Shown piece after piece: positions 9,692 to 17,298 of a stretch of 64,000 nt of DNA. The position numbers and the translations under genes are program-made. Source of the DNA: Actinomadura viridilutea (GTDB taxonomy: Bacteria > Actinomycetota > Actinomycetes > Streptosporangiales > Streptosporangiaceae); contig PVNI01000018.1 in NCBI GenBank assembly GCA_003001795.1, positions 88,994-152,993 of the forward strand, written 5' to 3'. Each line of letters starts with the position of its first letter. The first letter of the stretch is position 1. The notes beneath the pieces were generated by a model. That model made no database searches, had not been told where the DNA came from, and saw nothing but the letters and a program-made list of their open reading frames with translations.

Positions 9692-10303
9692 TCAGTGACC
9701 GGCGTTCTCGCTCGACGGCCGGGCGGCGCCGGACCGGGCTTCGGCTTCGGCGGCGGCGTCGGCGTCGCGGGAGGCGCGGCGGCGGGCGCGGAAGGCGGCG
9801 ACGTTGGTGCGGTTGGCGCAGGCGTCCGAGCAGAAGCGGCGCCGGCCGGCGCGCGAGGTGTCGGCGTAGACGCGGTCGCAGCCGGGCGCGGCGCACACGC
9901 CCGTCCGGCTGAGGCCGTGCTCGACCACCAGCTCGGAGAGGTTCATCAGCGTCGTCGCGCGGAAGCGGTGCGGCAGGCGCGCCGACGGCGGGGCGTAGTG
10001 GATGTGCAGGCCGTGCGGTTCGTGGTCGGCCAGGTGGGGGTGCATGGGCACCTCCATCATGAGCTCGTTGAGCAGCGCGACGGCCTCGTCGAGCTCGGTG
10101 GCCTCGAAGAACGGCCGCAGCGTGCGCCCCCAGCGGCGGAACGGCTCGGCGTCGCGCGGCTCGAACTGCTGCCAGAAGAACCCGTTGGCGCGCAGCACCT
10201 CCCGCAGCCCGTCCTCGCTGTCGTCGCCGTCCCGTGTGGTGACCGCGTTCACCAGGGCCACGGCGGCGGCGACCCCGTGGCTCTTGTAACCGGTGATCCG
10301 CAT
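9692..10303 (-). CDS. CGNR zinc-finger protein (ABATE/CGNR family regulator)
   Basis: A 203-residue protein with the actinobacterial two-part layout. An N-terminal helical ABATE domain (ITGYKSHGVAAAVALVNAV onward) precedes a C-terminal CGNR zinc finger, CAAPGCDRVYADTSRAGRRR followed by FCSDACANRTNVAAFRARR. Four cysteines (two CxxC-like pairs) are positioned to bind zinc. The CGNR core is CANR here. Such proteins are treated as putative stress-related transcription factors, though direct evidence is thin. Start at 10303 is chosen over 10327 because GGGG lies just upstream. It is divergent from a small zinc-ribbon gene across an AT-rich spacer. Confidence 0.85.
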   Translation of the reverse strand: MRITGYKSHGVAAAVALVNAVTTRDGDDSEDGLREVLRANGFFWQQFEPRDAEPFRRWGRTLRPFFEATELDEAVALLNELMMEVPMHPHLADHEPHGLHIHYAPPSARLPHRFRATTLMNLSELVVEHGLSRTGVCAAPGCDRVYADTSRAGRRRFCSDACANRTNVAAFRARRRASRDADAAAEAEARSGAARPSSENAGH

Positions 10304-10399
10304 CGTTGCCCCGTTCCCCGCTCCCATGCCATCCTGTAAACGACATATTAGTTATAACCCTTACGAGCATCCGAGGGGGACGAGACGGACGGGAGTGCC
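10304..10399. promoter_or_regulatory. AT-rich bidirectional promoter region
   Basis: In a genome above 70% GC the run from 10341 to 10360 (ACATATTAGTTATAACCC) stands out. On the plus strand TATAAC and on the minus strand TAATAT can act as -10 hexamers for the two divergent genes. No convincing -35 boxes are seen. An autoregulatory site for the CGNR protein could lie here, but that is inference. Confidence 0.4.
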
Positions 10400-10603
10400 G
10401 TGGACGAGTGCCCGCGCTGTGGCTGGCCGGACAGTGACATCTACGAGGTGCTGTCACGGCACCTGACCTCCGAGGGAGTGGTCACCTACACCCGCTGCGC
10501 CTGCGGTGAGGTGCAGGTCCGCGTGCAGCCGTTCACGCCCGGGCGCGTGGTCGCCGCCTCCTGCGGCGAGCCCCGCGCCGACCCCGCCGCGCCCGGCTCG
10601 TGA
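10400..10603 (+). CDS. Small zinc-ribbon protein, 67 aa
   Basis: A short acidic protein starting MDECPRCGWPDSD. CPRC at residues 4-7 and CAC at 33-35 supply up to four metal-binding cysteines arranged as a zinc ribbon. The central HLTSEGVVTYTRCACGEVQV reads as two beta-strands. The GTG start at 10400 has GGGAG upstream. The tail contains an extra cysteine and is Ala/Pro-rich. Divergence from the CGNR gene, also a cysteine-rich zinc protein, hints at joint regulation. I do not recognise a function. Confidence 0.65.
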   Translation: MDECPRCGWPDSDIYEVLSRHLTSEGVVTYTRCACGEVQVRVQPFTPGRVVAASCGEPRADPAAPGS

Positions 10604-10720
10604 ACCGGCGGGCGCGGCCGGATGCGGAAAACGGTTGCTTCGGGGGTTGTCGGCGCCGCTCCGGTGACGGATCATGCAGGCGACCGAGGAAGTCGGGGGC
10701 GCGTCCGCCGGGAGATCCGT

Positions 10721-12235
10721 ATGGCCGATCCCACCCCCGCCCCCGACGCCCGATCCGCCGCCCGCCCGCTCGGCGTCAGCCGGCCCGACCTGGCGGTCAC
10801 CGACCTGCCGACGCCCGAAGAGGTCTTCCGGGTGCGCCGCATCGGCCCCCGCGAGCTGTTCCGCTACGCGCTCGGGCCGAGCCTCATCGCGCTCGGCATC
10901 TCGATCGGCAGCGGGGAATGGCTGCTCGGCCCGCAGGCCGTCGGGCAGTACGGGTTCGAGGGCGTCGGCTGGATCATCGTCGTGTCCGCGGCGCTGCAGA
11001 CCCTCTACAACATCGAGTGCGCCCGGTACGTCATGGCGACCGGGGAGGCGCCGGTGGTCGGCTGGGGCCGCGTGCCACCCGGCTGGATCCTGTGGGTGCC
11101 GCTGTCGGTCCTGGTGGTGATCTTCGCGTTCATCGCCGGAGGATGGGCCGCGTCCGCCGGGCAGGGCATGTACGCCCTCGTCCACGGCGAGGTGCCGGGA
11201 AAGGACGCCGAGGAGCCGCGGCTGTGGGCGATCGCGCTGCTGGTGGTCGTCTTCCTCATCGCCGCCGGGGCGCGGCGCGTCTCCCGGGCGCTGGAGCTGG
11301 CCAACTGGGCCATGATCGGGGCCATCCTGATCGGCCTGCTGCTGCTGTGCCTGTTCGTGGTGCCGTTCGGCCTGTGGTGGGACGGCGTCAAGGGGTTCGT
11401 CACCCCGGCCGCGCCGCCCGACGGCATCACCGCCACCGAGATCGGCGGGCTGGCCGGGTTCACCGCGCTGGCGTCCGGGCTGAACTGGTACGTCATGGGC
11501 CACTACCGGGACAAGGGCTACGGCATGGGCCACCGCGCCGGGTTCATCGCCGGACTGCGCGGCGAACGCGTCAAGCTCCTGCCCAGCGGCGTGACCTTCC
11601 CCGACGACGCCGAGAACGCCGCCCTGTGGCGCCGCTGGTACCGGCTGCTGCTGGCCGACATGTGGGGCGTGTTCTTCGTCGGCGCGATGCTCGGCATGCT
11701 GCTGCCGACGATCCTCATGGCCCGCGCCGTCGAACTGAGCGGCGCCAAGCCCACGCAGGCCGACGTGCCCACGTTCGTGGCCTCCGCCCTGGACGCCGAA
11801 TACGGCCGGTGGCTGTTCTACCTGGCGCTGCTGCTGGGCGTGCTGGTGCTGTTCACCACCCAGCTGGGGATCTTCGAGGCGATGGTGCGGGTCACCACCG
11901 ACGCCGCGCACGCCACCAGTCCCCGTCTGCGCGCCCTGCTCGAGGGCGATCCGCGCCGCCTGTACTACCCGTTCATGCTGGTGCTGCTGGTGGTCATCGC
12001 GGTCGTCCTGCATCTGGCGCTGCCGGTCAGCCTGGTGCAGTGGTCGGCCAACATGTCCAACCTGGGCGCGCTGATCTACCCGTTCCTGCTGATGTACCTG
12101 AACTCGCGGCTGCCGCGGGCGGCGCGTCCCCGCCCGTGGCACTACGCGGTCCTGGTGCTGAACTTCCTGTTCTTCGGGTTCTTCTTCGTCAACTTCGTCG
12201 CCGACTTCGTGGGCGACCCGCTGGTGACGTTCTGA
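10721..12235 (+). CDS. Nramp-like multi-pass transporter
   Basis: A 504-residue integral membrane protein with about 11 hydrophobic segments. The first helix reads LGPSLIALGISIGSGEWLLG, a pattern like the unwound first helix of Nramp/APC-fold transporters. An N-terminal cytoplasmic stretch of about 45 residues precedes it. The canonical Nramp metal-binding DPGN motif is not visible and is replaced by SIGSGEW, so metal transport should not be assumed; an APC-superfamily carrier of another substrate is possible. The ATG at 10721 follows GGGAG. The stop codon lies inside the first copy of an 18-bp tandem repeat. Confidence 0.6.
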   Translation: MADPTPAPDARSAARPLGVSRPDLAVTDLPTPEEVFRVRRIGPRELFRYALGPSLIALGISIGSGEWLLGPQAVGQYGFEGVGWIIVVSAALQTLYNIECARYVMATGEAPVVGWGRVPPGWILWVPLSVLVVIFAFIAGGWAASAGQGMYALVHGEVPGKDAEEPRLWAIALLVVVFLIAAGARRVSRALELANWAMIGAILIGLLLLCLFVVPFGLWWDGVKGFVTPAAPPDGITATEIGGLAGFTALASGLNWYVMGHYRDKGYGMGHRAGFIAGLRGERVKLLPSGVTFPDDAENAALWRRWYRLLLADMWGVFFVGAMLGMLLPTILMARAVELSGAKPTQADVPTFVASALDAEYGRWLFYLALLLGVLVLFTTQLGIFEAMVRVTTDAAHATSPRLRALLEGDPRRLYYPFMLVLLVVIAVVLHLALPVSLVQWSANMSNLGALIYPFLLMYLNSRLPRAARPRPWHYAVLVLNFLFFGFFFVNFVADFVGDPLVTF

Positions 12236-12274
12236 GCCCTGGTGACGTCCTGAGCCCTGGTGACGTCCTGAGCC
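12221..12274 (+). repeat. Three tandem 18-bp repeats over a stop codon
   Basis: The unit CTGGTGACGTYCTGAGCC occurs at 12221-12238, 12239-12256 and 12257-12274. Copies 2 and 3 are identical and copy 1 has one mismatch. Because 18 is a multiple of 3, every copy contains the same in-frame Leu-Val-Thr-(Phe/Ser)-stop ending of the transporter gene, giving a run of duplicated gene ends. Confidence 0.9.
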
Positions 12275-12290
12275 GCGGGCGCGGCGGCGG

Positions 12291-13730
12291 TCAGTGCCGC
12301 CAACGGGCGGCGGCGGCGATCTCGGCCGGGGAGGCGCCGTCCAGCAGGGCGATCTCCCCGCGCCGGACGGCGGCGACGGTGTCGATCACGGCCTCGCCCA
12401 GCGCGTCGCGCAGCACCGGGTCGGCCTCGAACGCGGCCACCGCCTCGCCGAGCGAGTCCGGCAGCCGGGCGATGCCGCGTCGGGCGAGCTCCGCCGGGTC
12501 CAGGGAGGCCGGGTCGACGTCGATCGGGGCGGGCAGCGCGGCCTCGGCGGCGATCCCCGCGCGGCCCGCCGCCAGCAGCGCCGCCAGCGCCAGGTACGGG
12601 TTGGCGGCGGCGTCGAAGCACTTGACCTCCAGGTTGGCGGCCCGCGCGCGCTCGTCGTCGGCGCCGGTGACGAACCGCAGCGCCGCCTCCCGGTTCTCCA
12701 GGCCCCAGCAGGCGTAGGCGCCCGCCCAGTGCGACGGGATCAGCCGCAGGTAGCTGGCCACCGACGGCGCGCCGACCGCCAGCAGCGCGGGCAGCCGCTC
12801 CAGGATCCCCGCCGCGAACGACTCCCCGGCGGCGGTCATGCCGAACGGGCCGTCGCCGCCGCTCATCGCGTTCACCGGCTCCCGCGCGCCCGCGGCCGGT
12901 CCCGCGCCGTCCCGCCACAGGCTGAGGTGGACGTGGCGGCCGTTGCCGACCGAGTCCGCCTCCGCCTTCGGCGAGAAGGAGGCGGCAAGACCGTGCCGGA
13001 ACGACACCGCCCGGATCGTCTCGCACACCAGCACGGCGGTGTCGGCCGCGCCCACCGGGTCCTCGGGCTCCACCGACAGCTCGTACTGCCCGGCGGCGTA
13101 CTCGGGGTGGATCTGCACGACCGTCACGCCCGTCGCGGCGAGCGCCGTGAGCAGGTCGCGCAGGTAGTCCGACAGTTCGCTGATCCGCGTCATCCCGTAG
13201 GCGGGCCCGGTGCAGGCCGGGACGAAGGCGCCGCCGTCGCCCTTCGACACCGCCCATTCGATCTCGAACGCGGCGCGCACCGACCAGCCGTCCGCGGCGA
13301 GGCGGGCGGTCTCCCGACGCAGCAGCGCCCGGGCGTCCAGCGGATGCACGGTGCCGTCCTGGGCGTAGCGGTCGGCGGGGGCCCACGCCCAGCCGGGCAG
13401 CGCGGCCAGCGGTGTCAGGCGGTCGAGGTCGGGGTGCAGCCGCAGATCGCCCACCGGGCCGCCGGCGAAGCGGCCGGAGACGGCCGAGTCGTCCAGCAGG
13501 AAGGTGTCGAACACCGGGGACATTCCCACGCCCCACTGCGCCGCGTGCCCGAAACGCGCCGTCGGCACGGCCTTGGTCCGGGTGATGCCGCTGGTGTCGA
13601 CCCAGGTCAGCGCGACCGCGGCGATGTCCTGATCGGCCAGGGCCCGGGCGGCGGCGGTGGCGCGCTCGCCGAGCCGGTCACGTGTCGCGCGGTCCAGCGG
13701 CCGCCACGCCTCGTCGGGGGTTGCTGCCAC
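12291..13730 (-). CDS. Glutamine-synthetase-family enzyme (gamma-glutamyl amine ligase-like)
   Basis: A 479-residue protein with the glutamine synthetase fold: an N-terminal beta-Grasp part (VALTWVDTSGITRTKAVP) and a catalytic part. The latter has FEIEWAV near residue 150 (glutamate/metal ligands), HPEYAAGQYELS near 215, and GNGRHVHLSLW near 270 (ATP/metal histidine). The nucleotide-binding and tail regions follow. It differs from the housekeeping GlnA, so it more likely ligates glutamate to an amine or acts in a FluG/GlnA3-like pathway. GTG start at 13730 with GGGGGCG upstream. It is divergent from an amidohydrolase that corresponds to the other half of FluG-type fusion proteins. Confidence 0.85.
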   Translation of the reverse strand: MAATPDEAWRPLDRATRDRLGERATAAARALADQDIAAVALTWVDTSGITRTKAVPTARFGHAAQWGVGMSPVFDTFLLDDSAVSGRFAGGPVGDLRLHPDLDRLTPLAALPGWAWAPADRYAQDGTVHPLDARALLRRETARLAADGWSVRAAFEIEWAVSKGDGGAFVPACTGPAYGMTRISELSDYLRDLLTALAATGVTVVQIHPEYAAGQYELSVEPEDPVGAADTAVLVCETIRAVSFRHGLAASFSPKAEADSVGNGRHVHLSLWRDGAGPAAGAREPVNAMSGGDGPFGMTAAGESFAAGILERLPALLAVGAPSVASYLRLIPSHWAGAYACWGLENREAALRFVTGADDERARAANLEVKCFDAAANPYLALAALLAAGRAGIAAEAALPAPIDVDPASLDPAELARRGIARLPDSLGEAVAAFEADPVLRDALGEAVIDTVAAVRRGEIALLDGASPAEIAAAARWRH

Positions 13731-13926
13731 GACCGCCCCCTGTCGCAGATCTCGTGGGGTGCGAATGCCTCCGTACGGGCATCGTAAATGCCGGGGACGG
13801 TCTTCGGCCCGTACGACCTGCCCGCGGCGGGCGGGGTTTCCTGGCCGGAGGCGGTCCGCGTCGCATGACTCGGCCGTCCGAGCAGCGTCGGCCGAAAGCC
13901 CGATCCCGGGTCGATTGGGGGACGCC

Positions 13927-15078
13927 GTGCTGGAGGAGAGAATCGCGTCGCTGCTCTTGGTGGACCACCACTGCCATGGCGTCGTCCGCCGCGACCTGGA
14001 CCGGCCCGGGTTCGAGTCGCTGCTGACCGAGGCCGAAGAACCCGGCGGGCCGGGCGGGAGCCTGTTCGATTCGCGGATCGGGTTCGCGGTGCGGCGCTGG
14101 TGCGCGCCCGTGCTGGACCTGCCCGCTCACGCCGACCCGGACGAGTACCTCGCCCGCCGCGCCGAGCTGGGCGCGGCCGAGGTGAACCGCCGCTTCCTGC
14201 AGGCCGCGGGCCTGGAGGCGCTGTGCGTGGACACCGGCCACCTCCCCGAGGCGCTCCTGGACCCGGCGGAGCTGGGAGGCCTGGCCAAGGCGGACGCGTA
14301 CGAGGTGCTGCGGCTGGAGCGGCTGGCCGAGGAGGTGGCCGCCGACGGCGTCAGCGCGTCGGCGTTCGCCGCGGAGGTGCGGAGCCGGCTGGCGGTCCGC
14401 GCACCGCACGTGGTGGGGTTCAAGTCCGTCGCCGCCTACCGGGCCGGGCTGGAGCTGGCGGGGGAGCGGCCCTCGGACGGCGAGGTCGCCAAAGCGGCCG
14501 GACGCCTGCTGCGGGACGCCGAGCGCGGTCTCGCCGGGTGCGACGCCCCGCCCCGCGTCCACGACGAGGTGCTGCACCGCTTCCTGGTGTGGTGCGCGTC
14601 CGACCTCGGCGGACCGGTCCAGTTCCACGTGGGCTACGGCGACGCCGACGCCGACCTGCGCCGGGGCGACCCGCTGCTGCTGACCGGCCTGCTCCGGGAA
14701 CTGGCCCGTCGCGGCACCCCGGTCATGCTGCTGCACAACTATCCGTTCCACCGCAACGCCGGCTACCTGGCGCAGGTGTTCCCGAACGTCTTCGTCGACG
14801 TCGGGCTGGCCGCGCACAACCTCGGCGACCGGGCGCCCGTCATCCTCGCCGAGCTCATGGAGCTGGCGCCGTTCGGCAAGGTGCTGTACTCCTCCGACGC
14901 CTACGGCCTGCCCGAGCTGTTCCACCTGGGCGCGCTGCTGTTCCGCCGAGGTCTGACGCGCATCCTCGGGGACGGCGTGGCCGAGGGCTCCTGGACGGAG
15001 CGCGACGCCGCCCGCATCGCCGAGCTGATCGGCTCGGGCAACGCCCGCCGCGTCTACCGGCTCGGCGAACGCACCTGA
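13927..15078 (+). CDS. Amidohydrolase-family protein (FluG N-terminal-like)
   Basis: A 383-residue TIM-barrel metal-dependent hydrolase. The HxH metal motif is in LLLVDHHCHGVV at residues 10-21. Later barrel histidines are seen in VQFHVGYGD and in VMLLHNYPFHRNAGYLA, and the final metal aspartate candidate is in LYSSDAYGLPE. Length and motif order match amidohydrolase-related proteins of the kind fused to glutamine synthetase in FluG. The GTG at 13927 is chosen for its GGGGG ribosome site; the upstream in-frame extension is low-complexity. The substrate is unknown, with a gamma-glutamyl amide or amine derivative plausible from the divergent partner. Confidence 0.82.
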   Translation: MLEERIASLLLVDHHCHGVVRRDLDRPGFESLLTEAEEPGGPGGSLFDSRIGFAVRRWCAPVLDLPAHADPDEYLARRAELGAAEVNRRFLQAAGLEALCVDTGHLPEALLDPAELGGLAKADAYEVLRLERLAEEVAADGVSASAFAAEVRSRLAVRAPHVVGFKSVAAYRAGLELAGERPSDGEVAKAAGRLLRDAERGLAGCDAPPRVHDEVLHRFLVWCASDLGGPVQFHVGYGDADADLRRGDPLLLTGLLRELARRGTPVMLLHNYPFHRNAGYLAQVFPNVFVDVGLAAHNLGDRAPVILAELMELAPFGKVLYSSDAYGLPELFHLGALLFRRGLTRILGDGVAEGSWTERDAARIAELIGSGNARRVYRLGERT

Positions 15079-15250
15079 ACCGCCTACGTTCCGGCGCGTC
15101 ACGCGCGGTGCGACGCAATCGCGTTTGCACGCGCAGCGGGGCCGCTGTCACTTCTGATGCGCTGCGCGACATCGCCGACCGTCCCGGCGTGCCCCAGGCG
15201 CGTCGGAAGTGGTCAGGTTTGGGATATGTGGTGCGGGTATTCGGCGAATT

Positions 15251-15916
15251 GTGTGGATGCTGAGGCTGCCGGGCATGTACCGGCCGCAGGCCGACACGGC
15301 CCTGCTGACCGAGGCGCTGAAGCAGGCGGCCCCTCCGCGCGGCGCCCGCGTCCTGGATTTGTGCACCGGCACGGGCGCGGTCGCCTTGGCGGCCGCCCGC
15401 CGCACGGCGGGACTGGTCGTGGCGGTGGACGTGTCCACGAGGGCGGTGCTGGCCGCCACGGTCAACGCCCGCCTGCGGGGGCTGCCGGTGCGGGTCCGGC
15501 GCGGCGACCTCCTCGCGCCCGTGGAAGGCGAGGTCTTCGACGTCATCCTGGCCAACCCGCCGTATGTGCCGTCCGGACGGTTCCCGCCGGCCCGGCGCGG
15601 AGCGGCCCGCTGCTGGGACGGGGGTCCCGACGGCCGCGCCCTCCTCGACCGGATCTGCGTCCAGGCGCCCCGGCACCTGGCGCCCGGCGGGACGCTGCTG
15701 GTGGCGCAGTCGACGGTGTCCGGGGTGGACGCCACTCTGGGCGCCCTGCGGGACGCCGGGCTGAAGACGTCGGTGGCGGCGCGCAGGCGCGTGCCGTTCG
15801 GGCCGGTGATGCGCTCCCGGGCGGCCGACCTGGAGGCCCGCGGCATGATCCGCCCCGGGCAGGACGACGAGGAAGTGGTGGTGATCCGTGCCGACCGCAT
15901 CCGGTCGTGGCGATGA
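15251..15916 (+). CDS. SAM-dependent methyltransferase, HemK/PrmC-like
   Basis: A class I methyltransferase of about 221 residues. The SAM motif VLDLCTGTGAVALAAA lies near residue 32, and the diagnostic motif IV NPPYVPSG near 100 identifies enzymes that methylate a glutamine or other planar nitrogen. Its short length, lacking the PrmC N-terminal helical domain, resembles the HemK2/MTQ2 branch, whose known role is release-factor methylation; the bacterial substrate here is unproven. Start is uncertain: GTG at 15251 or ATG at 15257, neither with a ribosome site, so the mRNA may be leaderless. It overlaps the following CDGSH gene by 29 bases, implying one transcript. Confidence 0.85.
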   Translation: MWMLRLPGMYRPQADTALLTEALKQAAPPRGARVLDLCTGTGAVALAAARRTAGLVVAVDVSTRAVLAATVNARLRGLPVRVRRGDLLAPVEGEVFDVILANPPYVPSGRFPPARRGAARCWDGGPDGRALLDRICVQAPRHLAPGGTLLVAQSTVSGVDATLGALRDAGLKTSVAARRRVPFGPVMRSRAADLEARGMIRPGQDDEEVVVIRADRIRSWR

Positions 15917-16142
15917 GGGGGCCGCGCCGCGAGCCCGCCGCGTCCTCGCCGAACGCGGCGGACCCATCCTCGTCGAGGGCCCGGTCGAGGTGGTGCTCGC
16001 CGACGGGACGGCCGTGACCTCGGACCGCTTCATGGTGGCGTTGTGCGCCTGCGGCGCCAGCGGCCGTTACCCGTTCTGCGACACCAGCCACCGCCGCTGC
16101 CGCAGGCGGCGCAGGCGGCGCAATGCCGCGGAAGACCCGTGA
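15888..16142 (+). CDS. CDGSH-type iron-sulfur protein
   Basis: An 84-residue protein with the [2Fe-2S] pattern C-x-C-x2-S-x3-P-x-C-D-x2-H, read as CACGASGRYPFCDTSH. The glycine of CDGSH is Thr here, a variant tolerated in the bacterial family. The N-terminal half, with PILVEGPVEVVLADG, forms the usual strand preceding the cluster. The C-terminus is an Arg-rich tail (RRCRRRRRRR) that may contact nucleic acid or membrane, which is odd for the family. GTG at 15888 overlaps the methyltransferase end. The gene lies convergent to a heme-oxygenase-like protein 18 bases away, a pairing common in actinomycetes. Confidence 0.82.
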   Translation: MPTASGRGDEGAAPRARRVLAERGGPILVEGPVEVVLADGTAVTSDRFMVALCACGASGRYPFCDTSHRRCRRRRRRRNAAEDP

Positions 16143-16160
16143 CCCTACGTCCGGCCGCGC

Positions 16161-17255
16161 TCAGCGGTGTGACGCCGCGGACAGAGCTGCGGACGACGCA
16201 GGCGGCAGAGGACGCCGCAGCGAGCTGCGCCCCGCGCGCCAGCACGACAGCACATGCTCCCCGAAGCGCTCCTCCAGCAGCTCGGTGGCCTGCGCGCCGA
16301 ACACCACGTCGGCGGCGAGCTCGGGCTCCTGCGCGAGCAGGTCCCCGACGACCTCGTGCCGGAGCACCTGCTCGTGCACGGCGTCGGCCTCGACGTGCTC
16401 GGTGTAGAAGCGGACGGAGCGCGGCCCGGCCCCGAGGCGGCGCAGGGCCCGCGCCGTCCGCTGGGCGGCCGACGGCGTGGTGATCTCCGCGGCGGCGAAA
16501 TGCCCCACCATCGCGCCGCGCAGCCGCCGGTGCAGGCCGAACAGCGACATCATCGACACGACCGCCAGCATCGGCGCCGGGACGAGATCCAGATACCGTC
16601 CGTAGCGGGAGTCCAGCCCGAGCTCGTCCATCAGGTCGGCGAACAGCGCGGCGTGCACCGCCTCGGGCCGTCCTCCGCCGAACTCGTCGTACTCCACCGC
16701 GACCAGCGACGCCTTGGCCCTCCCGTGCAGCCTGGGGATCACCCAGGCGTGCGGGTCGGCCTCCTTGAGGTGGTAGACCGAACGGTGCGCCGCGAACTCG
16801 CGCACCTGCCACGGCTCGCCCCGGTCGCGCAGGTGGTGCGAGACGCCGTAGGAGTCCGGCGGCTCGTCGAGCAGCGCGTTCAGCGTGCCGTGCACGTCGT
16901 CGCCGCCCGGTGTGTCGGCGCGCAGGGCGTCGAGGAAGACGCGTTCCATCGCGCCGCGCAGCCGCAGCAGGTCCGGTGCCCACTCCCACGCCGCGTCCAC
17001 ACCGTCGAAACCGCGATAGTGCAGCTCGTAGCAGGTGTAGAGGGCCAGCTGCAGGTCCTCCCCGTACGGGTCGTCCGAGGACCGCCGCACGAGCGCCTCG
17101 GCGGCCGCGAGCGAAGGGGGAACGGGGCCGGGGACGGGGTGGCGCAGTGCCGCCGTCACCGCTTCCGACAGCGGCCCGCGCGGCTCGGGCAGCGGCGGCG
17201 GCGTCGCGGCCCGAGCGGGCCGCGCGACGGCGGGGCCGGTCGGGATCGACGTCAT
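16161..17255 (-). CDS. Iron-containing redox enzyme, heme-oxygenase-like diiron fold
   Basis: A 364-residue all-helical protein of the HO-like diiron oxidase/oxygenase type. Candidate metal ligands appear in YTCYELHYRG (E, H), VAVEYDEFGGG (E, D, E) and FYTEHVEADAVHE (E, H, E, H), matching the E...ExxxH-like spacing of the superfamily. It should use a dinuclear iron or Fe/Mn site to activate oxygen, with unknown substrate. ATG 17255 is selected for the GGGAGGG directly upstream; the longer frame adds only low-complexity residues. It neighbours the CDGSH protein tail-to-tail, and a glutamate-cysteine ligase gene lies just upstream on the same strand. Confidence 0.8.
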   Translation of the reverse strand: MTSIPTGPAVARPARAATPPPLPEPRGPLSEAVTAALRHPVPGPVPPSLAAAEALVRRSSDDPYGEDLQLALYTCYELHYRGFDGVDAAWEWAPDLLRLRGAMERVFLDALRADTPGGDDVHGTLNALLDEPPDSYGVSHHLRDRGEPWQVREFAAHRSVYHLKEADPHAWVIPRLHGRAKASLVAVEYDEFGGGRPEAVHAALFADLMDELGLDSRYGRYLDLVPAPMLAVVSMMSLFGLHRRLRGAMVGHFAAAEITTPSAAQRTARALRRLGAGPRSVRFYTEHVEADAVHEQVLRHEVVGDLLAQEPELAADVVFGAQATELLEERFGEHVLSCWRAGRSSLRRPLPPASSAALSAASHR

Positions 17256-17298
17256 GCTCCCTCCCCTCGCCAGGGAACCTCCGCGCACCGGTACCCGT

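Noticed and set aside
10721..12235. Calling the transporter an authentic metal-importing MntH
   Set aside because: The DPGN metal motif of Nramp proteins is absent; only the general helix pattern agrees.
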